Assembly: GCA_022448945.1 (NCBI GenBank)
Contig: JAKVCV010000011.1
Coordinates: 292,454 to 356,453, forward strand
DNA length: 64,000 nt
Source of the DNA: Saprospiraceae bacterium
GTDB lineage: Bacteria; Bacteroidota; Bacteroidia; Chitinophagales; Saprospiraceae
Direction of reading: 5' to 3'
Shown: one piece after another, positions 45,874-56,700 of the stretch
Position numbering within the stretch: the stretch's first letter is position 1
How the letters are laid out: every line of letters starts with the position of its first letter
Notes under the pieces: model-generated
The model's database searches: none
What the model was told of the DNA's origin: nothing
The model's input: the letters and a program-made list of their open reading frames with translations, nothing else
Made by a program: the position numbers and the translations under genes

Positions 45874-47136
45874 TTATTCTTCTTCACTATTATTATCTTC
45901 TTCTAGTTCGGCATTTAGAATTTGAACTATTTCTGTAATTGTTTCAGATTCAAGGTCAGAACGCCTAGTTAATTCATCAATATTTAGTTCCAAAACACTT
46001 CTTGCGGTATCGCAACCTATAGATTTTAGTTCTTCTATAATCCACTCTTCTATTTCATCTTTAAATTCATCTAATTCAACATCATAATCGCTTTCTTCAT
46101 ATCCTTCTCTATAAACATCTATCGTAAAGTCCGTTAATTTACTTGCTAACTTGATATTAATTCCTTTTTTTCCAATTGCCTTAGAAATTTCTTCTGGTTT
46201 AAGAAAAACAGAAGCTCTTCTTTTGTCGTTATCAATTTCAATAGATGATATCTTAGCAGGTGTTAATGACCTTTGAATTAATAATGAGTCGTTAGTGGTG
46301 AAATTGATAATATCTATATTTTCATTACGGAGTTCACGCACAATACCATGTATTCGAGAGCCTTTCATTCCAACACAGGCCCCAACTGGATCAATGCGCT
46401 CATCGTATGATTCTACCGCTACTTTTGCTCTTTCCCCAGGGACTCTTACAATACGTTTGACAGTTATTAAACCATCTTCTATTTCAGGCACTTCCTGTTC
46501 TAATAGTTTTTCCAGAAATGTATTATCTGTTCTAGACAAAAGAATGACAGGATTACTGTTTCGCATATCTACTTTACGAATAATAGCTTTAAGTGTATCC
46601 CCCTTTCTAAAATAATCTCCGCGGACCATCTCGCTTTTAGGCAACAATAATTCTACTCCTGTATCTTCATCCAGTACCACTAATTCTCTTTTTAAAATCT
46701 GGTGTACTTCTCCACGAACCACATCTCCAACACAGTCTACATACATTTTGAATACCTTATCTTTTTCAAGTTCCAGGATTCTCGAAATAAGTGTTTGTCT
46801 TGCTGCCATTATAGCCCTGCGGCCAAAATCCATAATATGAACACGCTGGTAGCATTCTTCTCCTATTTCATAATCATCTTCAATCATTAATGCATCGGTA
46901 ATGGTAATTTGAAATCTATCGTCCTCAACTTCACCATCCGGAACTATTTCTCGCTTTCTCCAAATTTCCAAATCCCCTTCATCAGCATTTACAATGATGT
47001 CAAAATTTTCATCACTACTGTATTTTTTACGAATTAAAGTACGAAAAACATCCTCTAAGACCCTGATCATAGTTGGCAGGTCAATACTCTTCATGTTTTT
47101 GAATTCGCTGAACGAATCTATTAAATTAATGCTCAT
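45874..47136 (-). CDS. nusA: Transcription termination/antitermination factor NusA
   Basis: 420 residues from the ATG at 47136; an in-frame start 12 codons earlier would add a non-conserved leader. The order is: N-terminal RNA polymerase-binding domain (FKNMKSIDLPTMIRVLEDVF in part), an S1 domain near 130-200, two KH domains (GACVGMKGSRIHGIVREL; ISKAIGKKGINIKLASKL), and an acidic C-terminus. It controls pausing, termination and antitermination. It is the second gene after rimP, 104 bases downstream. Confidence 0.95.
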   Translation of the reverse strand: MSINLIDSFSEFKNMKSIDLPTMIRVLEDVFRTLIRKKYSSDENFDIIVNADEGDLEIWRKREIVPDGEVEDDRFQITITDALMIEDDYEIGEECYQRVHIMDFGRRAIMAARQTLISRILELEKDKVFKMYVDCVGDVVRGEVHQILKRELVVLDEDTGVELLLPKSEMVRGDYFRKGDTLKAIIRKVDMRNSNPVILLSRTDNTFLEKLLEQEVPEIEDGLITVKRIVRVPGERAKVAVESYDERIDPVGACVGMKGSRIHGIVRELRNENIDIINFTTNDSLLIQRSLTPAKISSIEIDNDKRRASVFLKPEEISKAIGKKGINIKLASKLTDFTIDVYREGYEESDYDVELDEFKDEIEEWIIEELKSIGCDTARSVLELNIDELTRRSDLESETITEIVQILNAELEEDNNSEEE

Positions 47137-47240
47137 ACTTTCATAGTATTTTATGTTTATGTAAATTAACACATAATTGTGTCTCTTCTTTTAGGCATTA
47201 TGTAAAAATCTGCCTAAGTATTTATTTTACAATTCAATGG

Positions 47241-47732
47241 TTAAAAAGAAATTGCAATTTTAGTGTTTTTAATATTGTTATAAGGAACTACTTTTTTAAT
47301 ACATTTTAGTTGTTTCTTTTTACGTCCTTCAATCCGCACTTTTTCTTCGTATTCTACAATAATTCCATCTTCTTTTACTTCAACAAGTACCCCTTTAAGG
47401 TGTTTGTGATCGTCTTTAAGTTCAACACTAACTTTACGGCCAATGTTTTTTTGATATTGACGTTTAAATTTCAAAGGTTCTCCTATCCCCGCAGAAGAAA
47501 CATCAATTGTATATTTTTCAGACATCCACCCATTCATTTCGATGTGTTCCTCTAGATATCTGCTAATTTTCACACAATGCTCAAATAACACTGCTTTATC
47601 ACTGTCTAAAAAAACTTGAATAGTGTCATTAGGCAATTGTTTTATTTCTATTAAAAACAAGTGGCTAAATTCTTCTTCCTGAAATTTCAATTCAAGAAGC
47701 GAGGATAATTTTTCGGTTAATACAACCATCAT
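47241..47732 (-). CDS. rimP: Ribosome maturation factor RimP
   Basis: 163 residues, opening with two ATG codons. The family core IDVSSAGIGEPLKFKRQYQKNIGRKVSVEL (in two parts near residue 75) and the C-terminal SH3-like domain with VEVKEDGIIVEYEEK are clear. It helps mature the 30S subunit and is the usual first gene before nusA and infB. A hairpin and a TATATTTG promoter element lie upstream. Confidence 0.93.
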   Translation of the reverse strand: MMVVLTEKLSSLLELKFQEEEFSHLFLIEIKQLPNDTIQVFLDSDKAVLFEHCVKISRYLEEHIEMNGWMSEKYTIDVSSAGIGEPLKFKRQYQKNIGRKVSVELKDDHKHLKGVLVEVKEDGIIVEYEEKVRIEGRKKKQLKCIKKVVPYNNIKNTKIAISF

Positions 47733-47775
47733 TATTTTTAAAACTTCTATTCAGTAATCTTTGGCTACAGTATTA

Positions 47776-47806
47776 AAAAGAGGGAACAGTCTCTGTTCCC
47801 TCTTTT
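47776..47806. promoter_or_regulatory. Terminator-like hairpin in the rimP leader, candidate attenuator
   Basis: A perfect 14-base stem (AAAAGAGGGAACAG with CTGTTCCCTCTTTT) around a 3-base loop, followed on the minus strand by TTTTTAATA. It lies between the presumed promoter (47829-47836) and the rimP start (47732), where a terminator would stop the operon unless overridden. Confidence 0.6.
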
Positions 47807-47828
47807 GTTTTTCTCCCGTATCGTAGCG

Positions 47829-47836
47829 CAAATATA
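47829..47836 (-). promoter_or_regulatory. -7 promoter element of the rimP-nusA-infB operon
   Basis: Minus strand TATATTTG followed by CG. It is about 97 bases before the first rimP ATG. No clear -33 TTG. Confidence 0.5.
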
Positions 47837-47979
47837 AGAATATATATAAGTTTTTAAAAAGTTAAAGCGAGATATTAGGGATATTTTTTAGATTTTGTGG
47901 TTATTGAAGATAAATATCACTTAATTAGATAATTAAATCAGCCAATTTCATAATTTTTTTTAAAGTTACTAATCTAATT

Positions 47980-48453
47980 ATGTCAAAAAAACCTGTTTCT
48001 TTTGATAAAGCTCTTTCTAAATTACAAATGTTCTGTTCATATCGGGAGCGCTGCCATCTTGAAGTCCGTTTAAAATTGTGGGATCTGGGAATATATGAAG
48101 AAGAACGCGACGCAATTATTTCCAAGCTCATTGAAGATGACTTTCTTAATGAGATGAGATATGCAATTGCATACGTAGGAGGTAAGTTCCGAACAAAAGG
48201 ATGGGGTAAAATTCGGATAGTAACGGAATTAAAGAAAAATAAAATTTCTGATTATTGTATTAAAAAAGCGATACAAACTGAAATGCCAGAAAAAGTATAT
48301 CAGGAAAAGCTTCATCATGTTTTGAGAAAAAAAGCTGGAACATTAAAAGAGACTTCCTCTTATATTCGCAATCAAAAATTAGTAAGATTTGCTTTATATA
48401 AAGGGTTCGAAATTGATCAAATTTATAGAATGCTAAATGAAAATCAATATTAG
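47980..48453 (+). CDS. recX: Regulatory protein RecX family
   Basis: 157 residues, made of three-helix repeats. SKLQMFCSYRERCHLEVRLKLWDLGIYEEE (in two parts) is the first RecX repeat, IISKLIEDDFLNEMRYAIAYVGGKFRTKGWGKIRI the second (given as positions 46-80), and AGTLKETSSYIRNQKLVRFALYKGFEIDQIYR the third (118-149). RecX proteins bind RecA filaments and limit their activity. No recA is nearby. The gene is divergent from rimP and converges with the E1 gene. Confidence 0.85.
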   Translation: MSKKPVSFDKALSKLQMFCSYRERCHLEVRLKLWDLGIYEEERDAIISKLIEDDFLNEMRYAIAYVGGKFRTKGWGKIRIVTELKKNKISDYCIKKAIQTEMPEKVYQEKLHHVLRKKAGTLKETSSYIRNQKLVRFALYKGFEIDQIYRMLNENQY

Positions 48454-48510
48454 GAAACTAAACTTTATGGAACGCAGCAAAAATATTTTACAAATTGTTG
48501 CGAATCCTAT

Positions 48511-50514
48511 TTAATAATTTATAAGTTCTTTTAATGCTATTAAAAGACGTTCCTGTGGCATAAATTGTCGTTCTAGATCTTTAGCAAATGGGAATGGTGT
48601 GTCAAGACTGGCCACACGTTTCACGGGTGCATCTAGATGTTCAAACAAGTGTTCGGAAATATAGGCTGACAATTCTCCCCCAATACCTCCTATTAAAGTG
48701 TCTTCATGTAGTAATAAGACACGATTAGTTTTTTTGACAGAGGATGTAATTGTTTCATAATCTATAGGCAAAAGTGTTCTGAGGTCAATAATTTCTATAT
48801 CAGCATTTAATTTATCAACAGCATTTTTTGCCCAATGAACTGCATTGCCGTAAGTAATTACTGTAGCAATGGAACCTTTTCTTACGATTGAAGCTTTGCC
48901 AATTTCAACAGTATAATAATCATCAGGAATTTCTGCTGATATAGAACGATACATTGCTTTATGTTCAAAATACATCACTGGATTGGGATCTTCAAATGCT
49001 GACAACAACAATCCTTTGGCATCATAAGGATTAGATGGATATACAATTTTTAGGCCTGGGGTATGAAAAAACCACGCTTCATTACTCTGAGAATGGAAAG
49101 GTCCTGCGCCGACCCCGCCACCAGTGGGCATTCTTATAACGACATCTACGTTTTGGCCCCATCTATAATGTAGTTTTGCGATATTATTAATAATTTGATT
49201 GAAGCCACAAGTCGCAAAATCAGCAAATTGCATTTCCATCATAGACTTGTATCCCTTAAGACTTAACCCCAATACTACTCCCAAAATAGCACTTTCACAT
49301 AAAGGGGTATTGCGGACTCTTTCTTTTCCAAATTTCTGTGTAAATCCATCTGTGATTTTAAAAACTCCACCGTAATCAGCGATGTCTTGCCCCATCAGAA
49401 TTAAATTACTGTATTTTCCCATTGCAAGATTTAAACCATCTGAAATAGAATCAACCAATCGTTTTTCTGATATTTTAGGATTCTTTGCTGAAGTTGATAC
49501 TGATTTATGGGGGGCAAAAACATCCGACAATTCTAGTTCTTTATCAGCAGTTATTTCAGGAGTAGCATAAGAAATCTCAAGATTCCCTTCTATTTCTTTT
49601 TTTATTTCTTTCCGAAAGGATTTTATCATTTTTTCAGATAAAAGTCCTTCTTCAAGTAGAAATAATTCGTAATTTTTTATAGGGTCTTTCTTGTCCCATT
49701 CTTCCATAAGTTCTTTCGGAACATATTTTGTGCCTGAGGCTTCTTCATGACCTCTCATCCTAAATGTTTTACACTCTAATAAAACAGGGCGAGGGTTCTT
49801 ACGCATAGATTTAGCAAGTGAGCTAACTGTATCATAAACTTCAAGAATATTGTTTCCGTCTATCTTGTGTCCTTCCATGCCGTATCCAATCGCTCTGTCA
49901 ACAAGATCTTTGCACGCATATTGTTCCGATGTAGGAGTAGATAACCCATAACCATTATTTTCTATAACAAATATAACAGGTAAACCCCAGACAGATGCCA
50001 CATTAAGTGCTTCATGAAATTCTCCTTGACTTGTCCCACCTTCACCAGTAAAGGCAACAGCTATTTTGCCTTCCTTTTTTAATTTAATTGCCAATCCCAC
50101 ACCGCTTGCAAATGAAAGTTGAGGGCCCAAATGAGAAATCATTCCAATTATATTATAATCTTTTGCTCCAAAATGAAAAGATCGGTCACGTCCTTTAGTA
50201 AATCCAGGCATTTTTCCTTGCCATTGGCAGAAAAGTCGATCTAGGGGCACACCTCTTGTGGTAAATACGCCTAAATTTCGATGCATTGTAAACAAATACT
50301 CATCTCTATTTAGTGCTGCAGTTATACCTACAGAAATCGCTTCCTGTCCAATTCCTGAAAACCATTTGCTAATACGTCCTTGACGTAATAATACCAACAT
50401 TTTTTCTTCAACCATCCTTGGTTTAAGCAGGGAGCAATATAGTTCCACTAATTTCTTTTTACTTAAACGTTTTTTATTGTATTTGGTCATTGCTAGAGTT
50501 AGGTTGTCGTTCAT
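48511..50514 (-). CDS. Fused E1 alpha/beta 2-oxoacid dehydrogenase (branched-chain or pyruvate type)
   Basis: 667 residues, a fusion of both E1 subunits. The alpha part (about 1-310) has the thiamine diphosphate motif GEGGTSQGEFHEALNVASVWG near residue 150 ending in ENNGY, and RMRGHEEASG. The beta part (about 340-667) has DIADYGGVFKIT, the LCESAILGVVLG segment and MPTGGGVGAGPFHSQSNEAWF. It decarboxylates 2-oxoacids and passes the acyl group to an E2 lipoyl enzyme. The fused form is common in Bacteroidota. E2 and E3 genes are not in the window, so branched-chain versus pyruvate specificity is not decided. Confidence 0.9.
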   Translation of the reverse strand: MNDNLTLAMTKYNKKRLSKKKLVELYCSLLKPRMVEEKMLVLLRQGRISKWFSGIGQEAISVGITAALNRDEYLFTMHRNLGVFTTRGVPLDRLFCQWQGKMPGFTKGRDRSFHFGAKDYNIIGMISHLGPQLSFASGVGLAIKLKKEGKIAVAFTGEGGTSQGEFHEALNVASVWGLPVIFVIENNGYGLSTPTSEQYACKDLVDRAIGYGMEGHKIDGNNILEVYDTVSSLAKSMRKNPRPVLLECKTFRMRGHEEASGTKYVPKELMEEWDKKDPIKNYELFLLEEGLLSEKMIKSFRKEIKKEIEGNLEISYATPEITADKELELSDVFAPHKSVSTSAKNPKISEKRLVDSISDGLNLAMGKYSNLILMGQDIADYGGVFKITDGFTQKFGKERVRNTPLCESAILGVVLGLSLKGYKSMMEMQFADFATCGFNQIINNIAKLHYRWGQNVDVVIRMPTGGGVGAGPFHSQSNEAWFFHTPGLKIVYPSNPYDAKGLLLSAFEDPNPVMYFEHKAMYRSISAEIPDDYYTVEIGKASIVRKGSIATVITYGNAVHWAKNAVDKLNADIEIIDLRTLLPIDYETITSSVKKTNRVLLLHEDTLIGGIGGELSAYISEHLFEHLDAPVKRVASLDTPFPFAKDLERQFMPQERLLIALKELINY

Positions 50515-50574
50515 AATAATAAAGACATGAAACTGTTAGTATCAATTATATAATAAAATGATTTGCTTTCAAGA

Positions 50575-50582
50575 CAAAGGTA
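50575..50582 (-). promoter_or_regulatory. -7 promoter element of the E1 gene
   Basis: Minus strand TACCTTTG, about 60 bases before the ATG. A TTG lies 14 bases upstream, shorter than the normal spacing. Confidence 0.4.
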
Positions 50583-50701
50583 GGAATCATATAATTCAAG
50601 AAAAATAAAAAGAGAGAAAAGTTTAAAAAAAGTACAGGCATGATTAGTCTGAATAGCAAATAAAAAACTATAGTGGTTTGCTACTTATTAGTTATAATAT
50701 A

Positions 50702-53700
50702 TTACTGAGACAAAGAGAACTTAATCGTTAATCCACCATTAAGACTGGTAATTGGGAATGAAGTTGAGACAGCAGGGATGGTTTGTGTGTAATCAAAAAA
50801 CAAACGAAATGTAAGTCGGTTATTCGGGATCCATTCTATAGAGGGAGATATTCTTATTGTTTTCATACCTCTTGTAGCAATTGATTGATCCTGATCAAGG
50901 ATATGATTTACTGTTTTATCATCACGGAATGAAACATCACATTTGAGATTTAATTCATCTTTAGCAACAGTTTTCCCAAAGTCAAAATTAAAGTCCATCT
51001 CGCCCATTTTCATTTTTGTCTTAGTCTTTTTTATAGGATTACCATCTTTATCTTTCTTTTTGAAAAAGTTACCAAGTTTTTTAAATTTAAAATTTTTAAA
51101 TTTCCACCCAAATCCGATAGTAACATCGGTGGTGTTTTGTTCACTTAATTGATAATCAATGAAACTCATTGCAAGATTTCTGCTAGTTTTGTATTGAAAA
51201 CGCAATGAGAGGTCATTTTTAAACCGCATGTCTAATCCTATTAATGGATTAAAGGATTCGGAAATAATTAAGTTAGGTATTTCAAAACTTGAATAATAGT
51301 TCTGGCTGTTGATATCTTTCCCATCTGTACCGTTTACATTAAGCGTAGTAGCATAGTCGAGGTCTGTAACAAAACTACTTATAGATAAAGTAGATTTATA
51401 GCCATGCGTTAAACTAAAACTAGAGAAAATTTTGTCAAGTCCTTTTACTTTCGCTAGGCCATTGTAGGTTAATTTCCAGTTAGGCATAGGAAGCGTATTA
51501 CGGATGTCTCCAAGGTCAACGGATTCGGCACTCCGTCCAGTATACGCAGCTAAAAATGCAGGGATTAAAACATCCTGTTGATAGCGGCCATAACCTTCTG
51601 TAAATCCTGCATTTATTTCTTGATCATCATGATCCCCTATGCCTTTTCTCTGAGAAATAATCAGGCGGTTTGCTTCAAATGTTTCAAAGTTCACAGAAGA
51701 ATTTACACCTTTTGTCCCTTGTTTGTCAAAGAAAGTAGATAAGGGCAAATAGGTCATTGTTACATTTCCTCTTTGCATAGCATTTAAATGAGAGAACTGA
51801 TCATTGCTAAATTGATCTTGCACCTTGAATAATTCAGAATAGTTTTCGGTTAGTGTTTTATTCAGGTCTACATCTATTTTAAAGCCTTTAAGAGGTTCTA
51901 GCGTAACTTTAGCGGTATAAGTTTGGGTGTGGGTTTGAATTACCTGTTTGTTTTGATATATATTGTTGGTAATCCAATTACTATTTGCTGCATTATCCAA
52001 CCAAGTTTCATTTGGTTGAATACCAGCAATAAAATCCCATCCAGGTCTGGGCCCTGAGTTAGTAGTAGTTCCTGTATAATCCTGCCCTATGTATTTAGAA
52101 ATACCTGTAAACCCCGGCAAGACAGTGGTGAAGTTTTCATTGTATGTAATTCTTGCACGTTGTAAAAGCATAAAAGGTCTAATAAAAATCCGTTCTGCAT
52201 CACTAGGTTGACGCTTTTCTTTTATTTTTTTAATTTCAGACAGCCTTTTCTTACGTTCTTCTTTTCTTTTGATTTTTTCTTTTTCTCTTTCATCATCATC
52301 TTTAATCTGGCGAAGAGGAGGGTATTTTTTCTTTTTAGGGAAGTCTACTTTTTTCTGTTTTTTTGCATTTGGTCTCTTAGGGGTATTGATTTTTTTGAGA
52401 TATTTCCATTTGTCATACAACTTTCTAAATTGTAGATCTCCAGTTAATTGCCGTTTTTGAGAATTTTGGATAGTATGTCCTAGGGTGTCTTGGCCTAAAG
52501 TAGCGGCAGTCCAACTATAAGTTGCATTGTATTGAGCTTTGACACTTATCCAGTCGAAAATAGGTATCTTTTTTAGTGGTAGGGTATAGTTTATGCTTAT
52601 GTTATGTTGGTAATTTTTTGTCCGGCCAAACCGTTTTACATTTGACCATAGAGAATCTCTCTTTTCCTGAGTGTTTATCCTCCCTTCTGGCTCATCAATA
52701 ACTCCAAAATTAGTAGCACTATAATTAAATTTTAAGTTTTTAAATATATTCCACTGAAGGGAATATGTCCTGTCCCAAGAGAATTTTTTGTCATAATAGG
52801 TGCTACTCACAGCGTCTGTAAAGCGATAAGTAGTTTCCCCAAAATTTCTTCTCAATTCATTTCTAAAACCAATGTTATTCGGCAAAGGGTTTATGTTGAT
52901 ATCCCTAATCAATGCAAGCCACTTTACAAGTTTTTTGTTTTTGATTTTATTAATCGCTTTCTTAAAAGGATATATAGCTTTAAGCCCTGGAGCATATGTA
53001 TAATCAATTATTCCTTTGTGTTCAGTACGTTCTTCTCTTTCTATTATTGGGGATTGTAACAGGTTGCTAGATTGTGCATAAGTGAAAGAAAAGTTTGATA
53101 TATCTGTAGGTAAAGCTACAAATTTGGAAGTTCTCCCTTTTTTAACATTTGTGAAGTTGAAACTAGAGATAGTCCGGATCGTTCTAGCAGACTTACGCAC
53201 CTCTTTACGTTCATTTAAATCAACAATTGAAGCCAACCTTTCTTCAAGAGGAACATCTAATTGATAGGGGTCGTATTCTGGCGTACTTATTTCTTGAGAG
53301 TATTGAGCATAAAAAGGGATATTTAATTTCCACTTTTCAGGGAAAAACTTGTCTAGCTTTAAAGACCCGGATAAATCATATTGAATATTTTCTTCACGAC
53401 TTCTTTCTCCAACACTTTGGTCAATATTGCCAAAGCCAATAGATTGATAACTTCCCGAAGCAGTAAATTGTCCTAGGTCGGCAAGTTGTACATCTAATCG
53501 AGCCAATCCGGCAAAGCCACCTCTTTCATCAAAACCAGTCAAGCGCAATTCATTTACCCATACTTCAGTACAACGAGCCAATCCATCATCTTTTTTGTTT
53601 CGCAATCCTATCATTATACTTTTTACTTGCCCTAAAGTGGGGTTTCCTTTGATTTTAACACGATTTTCGCCATCTGCTACTTCATACAAGTCACTAATGG

Positions 53701-56700
53701 CAAATCCCATTACTTCTCTATCAATTTTGATTTGTCTTAGCAGGCTTAATGGGAAATCAAATTGATTGTCTTCGAGCCAAATATTTGAAGGCTCACCAGT
53801 TCCGCCTGCTTCATCCGACATAGTTAGGGGAATTTCATATTCATAGTAATTGTTTTCAAAATCACTTCCAATTCTCATAAAAACAGTCATATCTCCTTTG
53901 TCGTTTGGATGTTCATTTCTGATGTTTTCTGCGTGAACATACATTTTCAGCCGTTCATATACCCGCATATCTAGATTTACAATTTTAAAAATTCCTCTAG
54001 CATCTCCATCCTCAAGGTTGCATACACGTAAAGATTGCGATTGTTCATTTTGTTGTGCGTTAGTTACAGAACCTATAACTTGTTCCCTTGAAACACCTGG
54101 GGGTAAAACATAATTAAATGGAGTCCTTGAGCCATTTTCTTCAATATTCACTCCATTTACATCAAAAGTAGTACTGCTAGGGTCTTCAGGCGGAATTACC
54201 ATTCCTGGCAAAACAAGAGATCTAGTATATCTTCTCCATTGGTTACGAATTAAATCCAGTCGAGCCATTCTTAAGGTAGTTTCTGTCGAAAAACCTGTCA
54301 TATACATTCTCATAAAACGTATGGCTCGAATCCCAGAGATACCTCCTACACGAGTTGTAAAGTTATCAATAGGAATTTTTAATTGATACCAATATACAGA
54401 TTCTGACTGCCCGTTACCGTCCTGATAATCCATTCTGACTGAGTCAACAGTATACTGAGTAAAGGCCATTTCGTCCGTATTTTCTCTCCTTATTGGTATT
54501 CTATATTGAAAGTATGACTCTTGTTCGTTTAGCGTATTATCTTTATTTAAGTCCTCTGTATCTGGAATGTTTGTGGCTGTAGATATAGCCTGATTTGTTC
54601 CAGTGGTAGTTGAAGGGTCATTTGTAGAATTTCCTTCACAATTATTAAATTTACTATAACGATGAAGTACGGAATTGACTCCTGGAGGCAAATTATTCGG
54701 ATCATCATAAAATGCATCTCTGTAATAACGGAAATTATCACCTGAAGGATCATTATATAATTCTGTTGCAACAGATGAGTTTAGTTGCCCTGCCGCAACC
54801 ATAGCGTCAATAGTGTCAAGAAATGATTTAAAATGTACGCGCTCCCCTGCATCATTAAAGCCATCAAGTCCAATATCCTGTTGATCTCGAATAGATGGGT
54901 CATTGTCAAAAGCTCTTGTTATGGCTTGTGTTCTTGGTATTCTTGACCAGATTGTTTCGTCAACATTTGCATTTGCATTTGAATCGGGGATCCCATTTTC
55001 AAAAAAGAGTCTAGAGTCCTTAAGAATATCTTCAGAAACATCTCCAAGGTCAATATATAAATCCCCGCCGTTCCCTCCTTTCCCTTCTTTGAAAGGACTC
55101 ATCACCCATATTTCAATAAATTCAATATTTGATGCTTCAAAATCACTATTTTGAATACTTCTCATTACTCCTCCCCACCGCGCTTCAGGATCTGTGAATT
55201 TCCCATCAATATCCATGTTTTGTGTACTAAAATTATAGGGGCCTCTTTGAGTTGGGTTGTAATTCAAGTCAAAAGTTCTCAATCCCTGATAGGTTAAACC
55301 GGTATACTGAACATTTTGAAAAACATCTTGTTGTTGAATCTCTCTTGTATAAATACTATTTTCGCTAGAAGTTGATGCTAATTGAGGTTCAAGATTATAC
55401 CAGGCAATTTTTGCACGGTTTTTATTGTATTCTAAGTCATTAGATAAAATAGCTTCCGGGAACAATGGAGAAACCTGATCGCTTCGTGGCGTACTAGCTA
55501 ATACCCAATTCAAACTAGGTATGGATAAATTGAAGTTACTGGTTGATCCTTCAAAATCATCGATAAAGACTACTCCTCCCTCATCATTCCCTTGGTTTAT
55601 AATATCTGGGGCTCCAGGGATTAAATGAGCAAATTCAGCCGTAAATGATATATTTGACATCGCTTTAGTACTTATCAAAGGGATTTTGTCAATAAGCCTA
55701 GTTAGCCATGGCGCTTCGCCGCTATATTGGAAGTCAAAACCGTATATACTATTCGATATTGGATCATCTCCATAATTTACCTTTTGAGTAAAAGGTCGCT
55801 CATTTAGATGTAGAAAAGTTGCACCAAAATTAATTTTTTCACTAATAAAATAATCAAATCTTGCTCCAAAAAAACCTTGTTGGTTGAACCCAAAAGTAGC
55901 ATTATCCTCAAAAGCAACCTTAACAGGCTGACCGGAATTAAGATAGGCTTCGTTTAATATTTTAATTCTACCCAGGTTATAATCAATGGAGTAATCTGTG
56001 CCCTCTGCTAGCGTTCTGCCCCCAGCTGTTACTATAACAGAACCTTTTGGGATATTAAAGCCACCTAAAGAAATTTCAGATGAAATACTTGATTTATATC
56101 TGCCCCTGATTAGATATCGATTAAATTCAGGGTATTCTCTAGCTCTAGTAATTGTTGAATCATATAATTGAGGATATAGATATTTTTGTGACAATGGGTG
56201 TAAGCTTGCTGGATCACCAGGAACGGTATAGAACTCTTTTGCTAAAGAGCTACCGAAGGGTTCTAAAACAGGAAAGATTATACGACCATTTCTGGGCAAA
56301 ATTGTAACTCCTGAAACATAATCAAATTGGCCGTCTGGTATAGGGTCTAAGGCCCTGTTAAGGTTGTCAAGGTTTAGCATCGTAATCAAAGGTTTTGATG
56401 CAGGAGGCCCTTCTGGGATAAATCTTTTTTCCCCACCTCCAGGATCCTGATAAAACACATCTAGCATAAAATCTTCCTGATTGATCTGATAAGCACCTAA
56501 GGAATAAATGTTTTTCATCATCAAGTCCCATATTGGTAAATCCACTCTTGTTCTTACGCCTTTAAGTAACTTCATGTACATCACATTCAATGTATCAGCA
56601 TCAAGAGGTAAATCCTGTGCGAACTCTCCAACTTGATAAAGTTTTCCATTATAAGTGTATTGGTAAGCAACAGCCACAACATCTGTAGGTTTAATAGATA

